Shown here in pieces: positions 44,195 through 51,979 of a stretch of DNA of 64,000 bases. Within the stretch, counting starts at the first letter, position 1; each line of letters opens with the position of its first letter. Under the pieces are notes generated by a model, which saw nothing but the letters and a program-made list of their open reading frames with translations, searched no databases and was not told where the DNA came from. The DNA lies in the NCBI RefSeq assembly GCF_009826975.1, contig NZ_WUMO01000004.1, forward strand, positions 186,001 through 250,000. The letters are read 5' to 3'. The translations under genes and the position numbers were made by a program. The stretch is from Flavobacterium sp. HBTb2-11-1. GTDB lineage: Bacteria; Bacteroidota; Bacteroidia; Flavobacteriales; Flavobacteriaceae.

Positions 44195-44944
44195 TTAAAG
44201 AATAGTCAAACCAGTATTTTTATACGGCTTTAAAATTTCCTCATCTGGAGAAACATTGGTTACCAAAACATCGATGTCTTGTATTGGGCAGACAAAATAA
44301 GATTCGGCAGTTTCAACTTTTTCGATAGAACTTAAAGCGATAACAAAGTTCGAATTCTTTATCATATTTTTTTTAAGCACAGAATCGTCGTATAAAATTC
44401 CCGTAATACCGCGCTCATGATGAATACTGCAGATTCCTAAAATAAAGATGTCTGCTCTAAAATTCCTAAAGAAATCAATTGTTTCAATACTCGAAGTTGC
44501 AAAAGAAGTCTTGCACATTTTTCCGCCAGCAAAAATTAAATCGATATTAGGTAAGTCTTCGACTAACGAAGCAACAGGAAAACTATTGGTAATAACCGTC
44601 AATTTTAAGTCGTAAGGAAAGCTGGCAACCAAAGCCAAAGAAGTAGTTCCTCCATCAATAAAAACAACTTGTCCGTCTTTTAAATACGAAATGGCTTTCT
44701 GGGCAATAATTTTTTTGTTTTCGATATCGTGTTTTTCTCTTTTTCTATAATGAAGCGGAATTGGAGAAGGAGCAACTGCACCACCGCGAACCGCTTTTAA
44801 AAGTCCTTGATCTGAAAGTTCTTTTAAATCGCGTCGGATCGTATCTTCTGAAACACTCAGATATTCGCTTAATTCTACAGAGCTAACACGGTGTTCTTTA
44901 GATAGATATTCTAAAATTGTCTTTTGTCGTTCTTCCTTTTTCAT
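44195..44944 (-). CDS. DeoR/GlpR family transcriptional regulator
   Basis: 249 residues from the ATG at 44944 (MKKEERQKTILEYLSKEHRV); the upstream frame is operator DNA. The DeoR HTH is complete: RVSSVELSEYLSVSEDTIRRDLKELSDQGLL in two segments. The sensor domain with IDGGTTSLALVASFP and FAGGKM is the sugar-phosphate isomerase-like fold that binds phosphorylated sugars. It is divergent from a 5'-nucleotidase gene with 88 bp between, containing a long palindrome, so it probably controls that gene and itself. Confidence 0.94.
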   Translation of the reverse strand: MKKEERQKTILEYLSKEHRVSSVELSEYLSVSEDTIRRDLKELSDQGLLKAVRGGAVAPSPIPLHYRKREKHDIENKKIIAQKAISYLKDGQVVFIDGGTTSLALVASFPYDLKLTVITNSFPVASLVEDLPNIDLIFAGGKMCKTSFATSSIETIDFFRNFRADIFILGICSIHHERGITGILYDDSVLKKNMIKNSNFVIALSSIEKVETAESYFVCPIQDIDVLVTNVSPDEEILKPYKNTGLTIL

Positions 44945-44965
44945 TTTAATTGCGGTTTTATATTG

Positions 44966-45003
44966 CAAAAATAAGTTAAAAATTGCAATATTTTGCAATT
45001 TTT
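44966..45003. promoter_or_regulatory. DeoR operator palindrome and overlapping promoter
   Basis: A perfect palindrome with 11-bp arms, aaaaattgcaa (44978-44988) and ttgcaattttt (44993-45003), lies in the divergent region. A further ttgcaaaa half-site is at 44963-44970 and ttgcat at 45003-45007. Toward the DeoR gene, TATTTTTG (44973-44966) is a fitting -7 box, and the TTG at 44998-44996 inside the palindrome is at -33 spacing (22 bp). Confidence 0.75.
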
Positions 45004-45032
45004 GCATAATTTTACCGCAAAATAAAATTATC

Positions 45033-45566
45033 ATGAGAAAGAAAACCATTGCAGTTGATATGGATGGGGTGCTAGCCGATATAGAATCCCAATTGATTGA
45101 AGAGTACAATAAAGAATACGGAATGAACCTTACGAAAGAGGGAATTCAAGGATTAAGTGAAGAAGAAGCTTTTAAAGAAAGACCGCTTTTGCACGGAATT
45201 TTAAATAAGGGAAACTTTTTTAGAAACCTGCCAGTAATGCCAGATGCAGTCGAAAGTTTGCAAGAACTCCAAAAGAATTTTGAAATTTTTATTGTTTCGG
45301 CAGCTACAGAATTTCCAATCTCCCTTGCCGAAAAAGTAGCTTGGCTTGGCGAGCATTTCCCTTTTATAAAATGGGAGAATATAGTTTTATGTGGGAGCAA
45401 AAGAATCATCAATACCGATTATCTTATAGATGACCACTGCAAAAATTTAGATTACTGTATGGGTAAGCCAATCATGTTTACTGCATTTCATAATATAAAC
45501 AAGACACACCATTTGCGAGTAAATAACTGGAAAGAGGCGGTGGCTGTTTTAAATGGAACATTATAA
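45033..45566 (+). CDS. 5'(3')-deoxyribonucleotidase-like HAD phosphatase (NT5C type)
   Basis: 177 residues. HAD motif I VDMDGVLADIE with nucleophile D9 and D11. Motif II is IVSAATEFP (Ser/Thr), and the motif IV region TDYLIDDHCKNLDYCMG carries the paired Asp. Length and the LLHGILNKGNFFRNLPVMPDA cap match mitochondrial-type dNT-2/NT5C enzymes that dephosphorylate dUMP or dTMP. Divergent from the DeoR regulator, a plausible control of nucleotide salvage by a sugar-phosphate sensor. Confidence 0.92.
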   Translation: MRKKTIAVDMDGVLADIESQLIEEYNKEYGMNLTKEGIQGLSEEEAFKERPLLHGILNKGNFFRNLPVMPDAVESLQELQKNFEIFIVSAATEFPISLAEKVAWLGEHFPFIKWENIVLCGSKRIINTDYLIDDHCKNLDYCMGKPIMFTAFHNINKTHHLRVNNWKEAVAVLNGTL

Positions 45567-45640
45567 GCTAAGATGAGGTTATAATATTTGTTGTTTTTGA
45601 AGAAAGAAGTCTCTCGGATTAATTCTGAAAGGCTTTTTTA

Positions 45641-47395
45641 TTAATATGCGAACTTTTCTTTTACTTTAATCTGCGTTTGTTCTGGCATAGATATTTTTAC
45701 TTTAAATCCTTTGTCTGGTTCTGTCTCAATATCAAACGTACCGTTAACAGCAAGAATACGATTTGCCATGTTTTGAAGGCCATTTTTCACAATTATGCTT
45801 TTTTCGCAGCCTATCCCGTTGTCCATATAGTTTACAAAAATTGATTTTTGGTCGCTTTCAAATCGTATAACCACAAGACTTGCATTGCTATGTTTTTTCA
45901 TATTTACCATTAGTTCCTGTAAAATTCGACTGATGGTGATCTTTTTTATATCGTCAATGTTTTCCCAATTTATGTCTTCTAAATTGGTTACCATAATGTT
46001 TCTTTCTCGTGTATTATAAGCAGATAGCATTTCTCTGATGCTGCGGGTAAAATTTGCGCCAGTATCGATACTATTATTTTCTCTAGAAATTCCCCTTACA
46101 CGGCTGTAAATATCATCTAATTTTTGAAGCAGATTCTCTTTGGTGTTTTCTGCATATAACGGCTGAGATTCAGCAAAAGCGATAACTTGAAAAACATCGT
46201 TAGCCAACTCATCGTGGATTTTTTTAGCAATTCGCGTTTCGGTATTGTACGAAGTTTTAAATTCTATGGCCTTATTTTTATTCTTGTAATAACGTATTAA
46301 AATTAATATCAGAATAACTAAAAATACAAACACAATTGCAAACACAATTCGAAGGTATTTGGCTCTTTGAAGTGATAATTGATTTTTAGCCTTTTCTAAA
46401 CGAAGTTTTTCGTTTTCGTCTTTTTCCTTTTTAGCATCATATTTAATTTTGGCTGACTTATTTTTAAAATTGTTTCGGACCTTAATGATACTGTCGTTTA
46501 GTGTAAAGTACTGTTGAGTGTATCTAGGGGTGTTATGAGTATTATCGTTTGAGATTAATATTTGCAGGGCTTCTAATCTTTCATCAATACTGTTAAGCTT
46601 TGTAGCAACTTTATAAGCTAACAGAGCGTTTTCATCTGATATTTTTTTGTCTTTTTTAGAATAATAATCAGCGAGGTGGAGGTAGCTTTCAATGCTCCCA
46701 TAGGTGTCCTTAGTATCAATTCTAATTTTTAAACCTTCATTCATTAAATGAAGCCCTTTATTTTCTAATCCATTTTTAAAGTAAGCGTAACCCAAATTAT
46801 CGAGTAGTATAGATTTGTCATTGGGTGTGGCTTTATCTTTTAAATCTTTACTTGAAAGAGATTGTAAAAGAGAATCTAAGATGGGGATTGCTTCGTCATA
46901 TTTTTTTTGTTGAATATAAACAGCAGCAATATTTTGTATGGGAGCTTGTTTTAAGAGAGGGTCTGAATATTCATTTGCCGCTAGTTTATAGTAATAAATG
47001 GCATCATCGTAAAGAGAAAGCTCTTTATCGGCGATACCAAGATTAGTCTTAATGTTAGCAGCATAAATACTGTTTTTCTTAACATAATGCAATGCTTCGG
47101 TTAGGGTCTCTTTACTACCGTAATAATCTCCATTAATTTGTTGAATCATTGAGGTTTGGATAAGGATATATCCAATATTGGCACTATCTTTTAAAGTTTC
47201 ATATAGTTTCTTTGACTTATTGAAATCATAAAAAGCAGTATTGAAATTTTGTTTTCCGTAGTTTTCAATTGCTTTATCACGCAAAGCATAAGCCTCTTTT
47301 CGTATAGATTTAGTTTTAGGATTAATGGTCTTTTTTTCTTCGCAGGAAAAAAGAAAAAGTAATGTAATGAAATAAAAAAACGGGGATCGTAACAT
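45641..47395 (-). CDS. TPR sensor histidine kinase with N-terminal lipobox (module copy 1)
   Basis: 584 residues. An N-terminal signal sequence ends in LLFLFSC, a lipobox, so the sensor is probably lipid-anchored as well as membrane-spanning. Residues about 30-320 form five to six TPRs in the periplasm (AFYDFNKSKKLYETLKDSAN, YYYKLAANEYSD, NLGYAYFKNGLENKGLHLMN). One TM helix lies at about 345-367, then a short coiled coil. The HisKA_3 dimerisation motif RIAKKIHDELANDVFQV carries the phosphoryl His H394. HATPase_c: LQELMVNMKKHSNAS (N box) and YMDNGIGCEKS, GFKVKI. NarL-type kinase. No response regulator gene is adjacent. Close paralogue of the kinase at 57436-59136; the small lipoprotein gene lies 56 bp upstream. 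Confidence 0.95.
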   Translation of the reverse strand: MLRSPFFYFITLLFLFSCEEKKTINPKTKSIRKEAYALRDKAIENYGKQNFNTAFYDFNKSKKLYETLKDSANIGYILIQTSMIQQINGDYYGSKETLTEALHYVKKNSIYAANIKTNLGIADKELSLYDDAIYYYKLAANEYSDPLLKQAPIQNIAAVYIQQKKYDEAIPILDSLLQSLSSKDLKDKATPNDKSILLDNLGYAYFKNGLENKGLHLMNEGLKIRIDTKDTYGSIESYLHLADYYSKKDKKISDENALLAYKVATKLNSIDERLEALQILISNDNTHNTPRYTQQYFTLNDSIIKVRNNFKNKSAKIKYDAKKEKDENEKLRLEKAKNQLSLQRAKYLRIVFAIVFVFLVILILILIRYYKNKNKAIEFKTSYNTETRIAKKIHDELANDVFQVIAFAESQPLYAENTKENLLQKLDDIYSRVRGISRENNSIDTGANFTRSIREMLSAYNTRERNIMVTNLEDINWENIDDIKKITISRILQELMVNMKKHSNASLVVIRFESDQKSIFVNYMDNGIGCEKSIIVKNGLQNMANRILAVNGTFDIETEPDKGFKVKISMPEQTQIKVKEKFAY

Positions 47396-47413
47396 TTAAA
47401 TTTACTTTCCCCG
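47381..47413 (-). promoter_or_regulatory. Hairpin enclosing the kinase start codon (copy 1)
   Basis: On the minus strand CGGGGA (47413-47408) pairs with TCCCCG (47386-47381); the ATG of the kinase (47395-47393) is in the 21-base loop. The same hairpin occurs at the other kinase (59122-59153). It may limit translation of the kinase relative to the upstream lipoprotein. Confidence 0.5.
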
Positions 47414-47451
47414 AAAATAGTAATTAATTTGACACCAAAAATATTTTTTTA

Positions 47452-47640
47452 TCATGGAGCAGGAGGTGGAATTGTTCCTCCCCCTCCTGGTTTATCTCCA
47501 GGACCATCAGGTATATCATCACCAGCGTGACCATCTGTTTTTTCGATTTTCTTTTTTGGTGTAGTCTCATACTCATCAGGAGTACAAGAAAATATCGTGA
47601 ACAATAACGCAAAAGCGATAAATAGTATTAGTTTTTTCAT
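47452..47640 (-). CDS. Small lipoprotein with PDGPGD motif (module copy 1)
   Basis: 62 residues from the ATG at 47640 (MKKLILFIAFALLFTIFSC). Lipobox FSC at 17-19, then TPDEYETTPKKKIEKTDG, then a low-complexity Gly/Pro/Asp tail containing IPDGPGDKPGGGG and ending PPPAP. It is clearly related to the 63-residue protein at 59191-59382 (shared DE[YF]ET, Lys-rich run, PDGPGD, terminal prolines). Both lie directly upstream of a TPR kinase gene. Such a small, mostly unstructured lipoprotein may be a ligand or accessory of the kinase sensor; this is inference. No family name is known to me. Confidence 0.8.
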   Translation of the reverse strand: MKKLILFIAFALLFTIFSCTPDEYETTPKKKIEKTDGHAGDDIPDGPGDKPGGGGTIPPPAP

Positions 47641-47873
47641 TTTGTTTATTTTTAAGAAATTAGACATAGGTATTGCGGTCCGGAATAATCCAGAGGCTTT
47701 AGGGCAATACCAACATTGGTTTTGGGAAGTGAAGTGTGTAGAACAGTAAGACGTTATTTATACTTCCCGAATAAACTTGGTCTTACAGTTTTTTACACTC
47801 TTAATTAGAACTGGTTTTCATTATTGTTTTAGTCTGCAGACAAAACCTGAACTAATTTCTTGATGCAAAGTAA
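47641..47873 (-). promoter_or_regulatory. Structured upstream region of module copy 1
   Basis: Probable long leader of the lipoprotein-kinase transcript, part of the 557-bp gene-free stretch 47641-48197. Order on the minus strand: promoter-like TTACTTTG (47873-47866); hairpin gttttagtctgcagacaaaac (47826-47846); then B' (47781-47798), A' (47762-47768), B (47734-47751), A (47724-47730). B pairs with B' (18 nt, with G-T pairs and two mismatches) and A (gggaagt) with A' (acttccc), which interleaves as in an H-type pseudoknot. Last comes a hairpin ggtattgc/gcaatacc near 47671-47712. The same elements occur in the same order at 59383-59625 with sequence changes in the arms. From 47875 to 48197 I see only cttccaggc-type and attcccaga short repeats. 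Confidence 0.65.
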
Positions 47874-48197
47874 AGGAGCTTCCAGGCCTTATCTGGAAAG
47901 GGATTCCCGGAATTCCTGCGTTTTCCTGAGATTCCCAGAAATTCCCAGAAAAAAGCTTAAAAGTCTAGTTTGAATTATTTAATTTTAATACAAATCTCTA
48001 TTGTAATAGATGCAATTTGTCGGTAAAAAGTTGGTTGGGAATAGCTAAAAAAAATTATAGAAATAATATAGATTTGGAACAAAAATTGAATTGCTGGTAA
48101 AGGTTTAATTGCAGAAGTCGGAAATAAAGGCATATAAAAAAGTTTTGGTTAAAAATGGAAATAAAAGGAGTCAAAAGAAGTTCTTAAAAAAGGCAAG

Positions 48198-48827
48198 ATG
48201 AACAATACATTAGAAGAATATAAAAAGGCGATTAAAATTAAATACGAGATCGAAAAAGAGGGAGAGTATTTTGACTTCCTATACCACCCTTCACGCGGAA
48301 AACTCCGCGATTTATGCTGGCTTATCTTTGAAGACAACCCGACTCAAGATGATTTAAAAGTTTTTAGGAATTTACTGTGCGTAGATTTTGACTATACTCA
48401 AAAGAATAAGTTTAAAAATCAAAAAGATAAGTTTAGGCCTATTGAAACTTTCTTTAAGGGCGAAACAGATCCATCAAATATTGATGCCATAAATCTTGCA
48501 GCAGTAATAGTCGATTTTCAACCACGCCCTTTTAAAAAATTCAACGAAAAATGTAGAATTGAAGAAGCCAAACAAATTAAGAATGTCATTGAGAATGTAA
48601 CTGCTGAAATTGATGGTAGTGGCATAGAAAAAACTGTTTTGTTGAAAAATGAAAATCAAGAGTCTAAAGAAGTTCCCAAAAAGAGAAATCTTATGCTGAA
48701 TTTTAAAGATCTATTTTCTAAAAAAGTGGCTCAGAAAATATATCCGCGCAAAATAATTACGATTGCAGTTGGAGCAGTTGCTCTGATATCTTCTGCATGC
48801 TTATATTTGGTGCAGAAAAAAAATTGA
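48198..48827 (+). CDS. Module-associated membrane-anchored protein, short form (copy 1)
   Basis: 209 residues, no known family. Residues 1-120 form a conserved globular cytoplasmic domain shared with 59724-60734: TLEEYKKAIKIKYE, SRGKLRDLCWLIF, RPIETFFKGETDPSNIDAIN and VDFQPRPFKKF. A linker of about 60 residues follows, then a C-terminal TM helix (IITIAVGAVALISSACLYLV) ending four residues before the C-terminus. It is thus tail-anchored. The paralogue has about 100 further residues beyond the TM, absent here. Divergent from the lipoprotein/kinase genes across the structured region. Confidence 0.75.
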   Translation: MNNTLEEYKKAIKIKYEIEKEGEYFDFLYHPSRGKLRDLCWLIFEDNPTQDDLKVFRNLLCVDFDYTQKNKFKNQKDKFRPIETFFKGETDPSNIDAINLAAVIVDFQPRPFKKFNEKCRIEEAKQIKNVIENVTAEIDGSGIEKTVLLKNENQESKEVPKKRNLMLNFKDLFSKKVAQKIYPRKIITIAVGAVALISSACLYLVQKKN

Positions 48828-49200
48828 GAGATACAATTTCGGAAAGAAATTTAAATGCATTTTGAAAAGTAAAATGCTTGAAGAGATAGAAAAGAATAAT
48901 TTTTGAAGTGTAATTTTGGCGTTTAAAAAGTTTGTTTTTCGGCATATATTTACTGTTTTTTATACTATAAATATAAGAAAAAAATATTGATAAACCTAAT
49001 GGAATTCAATGAAATAACAGATTTTTCAGCTCTTTTTTTCCTTTTTTTGGGATAATTTTTTTGTACTTTTTTTAGTAATTCTATATCTCAGAAAAATGTA
49101 AAATTTGTTTTTGCAGCCGGATTGAAATAAAATTATTTATATTTATAAAACACTAAAAAACGATTTTGATTTTTAATAACAATCAGTTTAAAATTCCTTT
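48828..49200. other. Gene-free AT-rich stretch
   Basis: 373 bp, with long T- and A-runs. One short hairpin (gcatttt 48857-48863, aaaatgc 48871-48877) could weakly terminate the preceding gene. I recognise no gene, RNA or repeat family here. Confidence 0.6.
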
Positions 49201-49563
49201 ATGAAAAAGCTCCTCATACTATTTATTGTTTTATGCGCTGTCAGCTGTAAAAAATATGTTGTCTCGTTTGAACAGCCAACCAATATGAAATTGGACAACT
49301 TAAAACTAGAAGTATTTCTGGATAAAGAAAAAGTGAAAGAGATTAATTTGAAAGCGACAGAAGAACTCCCTACTTATGAAACAGTAGGATTGTCGGTATC
49401 TGGTGACGGAAAACACCTGCTTCAGGTTAAAACAAAAGATACAACCTTTAGTTTTGATGTCAAATATCCCGAAGAGAAATTTATTAGGATTATAACTAAC
49501 TTAAAAACTAATGGAAAAATCCATGTTGGAATCTTAAAGCAGAATTATAAATATAAGTCTTAA
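49201..49563 (+). CDS. Small hypothetical lipoprotein
   Basis: 120 residues. Lipobox CAVSC at 12-16 after a short signal (KLLILFIVLCAV). The mature part is beta-rich with alternating Lys/Glu: LDNLKLEVFLDKEKVKEIN, SVSGDGKHLLQVKTKDTTFS. The spacing suggests a single Ig-like or transthyretin-like beta domain. No family recognised. Alone on the plus strand. Confidence 0.7.
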   Translation: MKKLLILFIVLCAVSCKKYVVSFEQPTNMKLDNLKLEVFLDKEKVKEINLKATEELPTYETVGLSVSGDGKHLLQVKTKDTTFSFDVKYPEEKFIRIITNLKTNGKIHVGILKQNYKYKS

Positions 49564-49603
49564 TGATTTTGGGGCTAGTTTTTAACTGCAAAGAGTACAA
49601 TCC

Positions 49604-49660
49604 CGAGCTATCGGGATACGCAAAGTTCGCAAAGCAATTTATATCGCTTTGCGAACTTTG
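49604..49660. repeat. Palindromic intergenic repeats
   Basis: Positions 49621-49635 and 49646-49660 are perfect 15-bp inverted arms (caaagttcgcaaagc and gctttgcgaactttg). Just left is tcccgagctatcggga, the same palindrome type as at 25145-25162. Also serves as a candidate bidirectional stop between convergent genes. Confidence 0.75.
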
Positions 49661-49717
49661 TTTTAACTGAAAGTTGCTTAAAAATACTTAGCGTACTTTG
49701 CGAAAAAACCAAAAAAG

Positions 49718-51070
49718 TTAGGATAGAAAATCCTTAAACCACAATCCAGAGTTTTTTATAGTTCTTTTTTGGGTTTCAAAATCAACGTGAATCAAACCAA
49801 ATCGGGCATTATAACCTTCAGCCCACTCAAAATTGTCGGTTAAAGTCCAAACAAAATAGCCGTCGACATTTAGCCCCTCACTTTTGGCTTTTAAAATTTG
49901 TTCTAAATTGTCCTGAATAAAATGAGTTCGCTTTATATCGTGTACTTTTCCGTTTTGAACGGTGTCTGGAAAAGCGGCTCCGTTTTCGGTGATAATTATT
50001 TTTTTGATTCCCTTATATTCATTAAATTTTTTAAGGATATGATACATGGCAGGCGGATAAACTTCCCAGCCCATTTCTGTCGAAATTACATTCCTTTTTT
50101 CGGCACTTACTAGTTCAGCGCCAATGTACGGAGTTAAGATAGAAGATTTTACAACCTCTCGTGTGTAACACTGTAATCCGATGAAATCAAAATCGAAATT
50201 GAGATTGTTTAAATCGTCTTCAAGGATATAATTATTCAATTTTTTAAGAACCGGAAGATCTTTCTGCGGATAACCTAATCCTAAAATGGGTTCTATAAAA
50301 GTTCTGTTTAATAAAGTGTCAACACGTTTTGCGGCTTCAACATCTTTTGAGCTTTCAGTTGCAGGTTCAATATGCGTGCATGAAAATGTAGTTCCGATAT
50401 TGGCATTCGGAATTCGTTCGCGAACTATTTTAGCTCCAGCTGAAGTGGCCAGAGTAACATGATGCATGGCTTTTAGATAATTGGTGATTCCTTTTTTGCC
50501 AGGCGCGTGAATGCCTAAAAAGTAACCCGCTCCAGTAAACACAGAAGGTTCGTTGATAACCATCCAGTTTTTGACACGATCGCCAAAATATTGCACGCAG
50601 ACTTCAACATATTCTTTAAACCAAGATACAGAATCTCTATTTGTCCAGCCTCCTTTTACCTCCAAATCGTGCGGTAAATCCCAATGATAAAGCGTTATCC
50701 AAGGTTTTATTCCAGATGACAGCAGAGAATCTATAATTTTATTGTAATAATCGATGCCTGCTTGATTGATAGGATGAATGCCTGTCGGCATAATTCTGGG
50801 CCAGCTGATAGAGAATCTAAAATTCGGAATGTTTAGTTCCTTGATTAAACTAATATCGTCTTCATAGCAGTTGTAAAAATCACAAGCTGTTAAGGCATGA
50901 TGTCCGTTTTTGATTTTTCCTTTTTGAGAAGTAAAAACATCCCAGATAGAAGTACCTTTTCCGTCGGCATCATGTGCCCCTTCAATTTGGAAAGCGGCGG
51001 TAGAAACACCCCACAAGAAATCTTCACCAAATTGGTTTCTGTTCAAAAATGAGCTTTCAATTTTATTCAT
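49718..51070 (-). CDS. Glycoside hydrolase family 1 beta-glucosidase
   Basis: 450-residue cytoplasmic retaining glycosidase. N-terminal signature FLWGVSTAAFQIEGAHDADGKG; acid/base E174 in NWMVINEPSVFTGAG; nucleophile E362 in IIITENGAAFPD; sugar-binding WTLTDNFEWAEGYNARFGL near the C-terminus. No signal peptide, so substrates must be imported. No phosphate-binding motif typical of 6-phospho-glycosidases stands out. It lies alone, without SusCD or other polysaccharide-utilisation genes, which is unusual for a Bacteroidota glycosidase. Confidence 0.96.
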   Translation of the reverse strand: MNKIESSFLNRNQFGEDFLWGVSTAAFQIEGAHDADGKGTSIWDVFTSQKGKIKNGHHALTACDFYNCYEDDISLIKELNIPNFRFSISWPRIMPTGIHPINQAGIDYYNKIIDSLLSSGIKPWITLYHWDLPHDLEVKGGWTNRDSVSWFKEYVEVCVQYFGDRVKNWMVINEPSVFTGAGYFLGIHAPGKKGITNYLKAMHHVTLATSAGAKIVRERIPNANIGTTFSCTHIEPATESSKDVEAAKRVDTLLNRTFIEPILGLGYPQKDLPVLKKLNNYILEDDLNNLNFDFDFIGLQCYTREVVKSSILTPYIGAELVSAEKRNVISTEMGWEVYPPAMYHILKKFNEYKGIKKIIITENGAAFPDTVQNGKVHDIKRTHFIQDNLEQILKAKSEGLNVDGYFVWTLTDNFEWAEGYNARFGLIHVDFETQKRTIKNSGLWFKDFLS

Positions 51071-51280
51071 TCAATAGTGCTTTCCTTTATTTATAATGGT
51101 TTATTAATGCAGGAAAGAAGATTGCATTGCTCTTAAAAAAAGCCATTCTTTGAATGATACCAGGAATTTTAGATTAAAGAATTTCATAACGATTAGTTTT
51201 ATATCAAATTAAAAAAACTAATGTGAAATTAGTGTAAAGTGATTATTATCAAATAATTAAATGTGAAAATGGGAAGGTAT

Positions 51281-51490
51281 TTAATCTTCCCATCCGCATA
51301 GTGTCAAACCTAGACCTTGAGCTTGTTTAAGTGATGTTTTGACTATTTCATGACTGCAGGATCTTAAACCGCGGCAATTTTCATGATAATGATATTTTTT
51401 TGCGCCGGTAGAACCGCAAATAAACACTTTTGTTTCTGGTGGCCGAAAAGAACTTGCAAAAACAAAAAGTAACACTAGAGTATATTTCAT
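51281..51490 (-). CDS. Small Cys/His secreted protein (Ada metal-binding-like motif)
   Basis: 69 residues from the ATG at 51490 (MKYTLVLLFVFASSF), with a short signal sequence. The rest reads VFICGSTGAKKYHYHENCRG, then LRSCSHEIVKTSLKQAQGLG, then LTLCGWED. Four Cys and three His occur in 40 residues: ICxSxG..KYHYxxxCRGL..C is a recurrent zinc-ribbon-like motif in small Bacteroidota proteins and phage accessory proteins. Role unknown. The end of the lipoprotein gene upstream (51501) is 10 bp away, so the two are probably co-transcribed. Confidence 0.7.
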   Translation of the reverse strand: MKYTLVLLFVFASSFRPPETKVFICGSTGAKKYHYHENCRGLRSCSHEIVKTSLKQAQGLGLTLCGWED

Positions 51491-51500
51491 GCTATATTTT

Positions 51501-51914
51501 TTATTTAACAATTAAATGGTATTCATTTCCTTGTTTATCGGTAGCTTTTAATTTTCCGTACGAGATCCATTCAGTATTAATTTCAACTTCAGCAACTGTA
51601 TCGCTCGTTAAAATTCCAGCGCCATATTTACCCTGAACGTTAATATTTCCACAAACTGAATCGCCTCTGCTGCTTATTCCTTTTACATCATAATTATACT
51701 CGTAATTCCCAGAATTTCCTGTTCTGTATTCGTATTGATACGTTTTATTTACATGATATGTTCTAGCTTCTTCTGGTGTAATTGTTTTTCGATCATCTGC
51801 TGTAATTACCGATTTGTAAAATGAATTTACTTGTGGCAATGGAGGCGGAGAAGCGGTCTTTTTGCAAGAATAAAATGTAAATACTAAAAATAAGATGAGG
51901 TAGTTTTTTTGCAT
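51501..51914 (-). CDS. Hypothetical lipoprotein
   Basis: 137 residues with the lipobox FTFYSC (mature Cys at 17), followed by KKTASPPPLPQVN. The mature domain is Tyr-rich and beta-like (KTYQYEYRTGNSGNYEYNYD, GISSRGDSVCGNINVQGKYG, GKLKATDKQGNEYHLIVK). Repeated in Bacteroidota as short hypothetical proteins; no function known to me. Probably co-transcribed with the Cys/His small protein. Confidence 0.7.
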   Translation of the reverse strand: MQKNYLILFLVFTFYSCKKTASPPPLPQVNSFYKSVITADDRKTITPEEARTYHVNKTYQYEYRTGNSGNYEYNYDVKGISSRGDSVCGNINVQGKYGAGILTSDTVAEVEINTEWISYGKLKATDKQGNEYHLIVK

Positions 51915-51979
51915 AGGCGATGTGGTATTTGGTTAGCTGCAATAAATCTACTTAGAATTTAATTCTTTAAAATGAGTAC

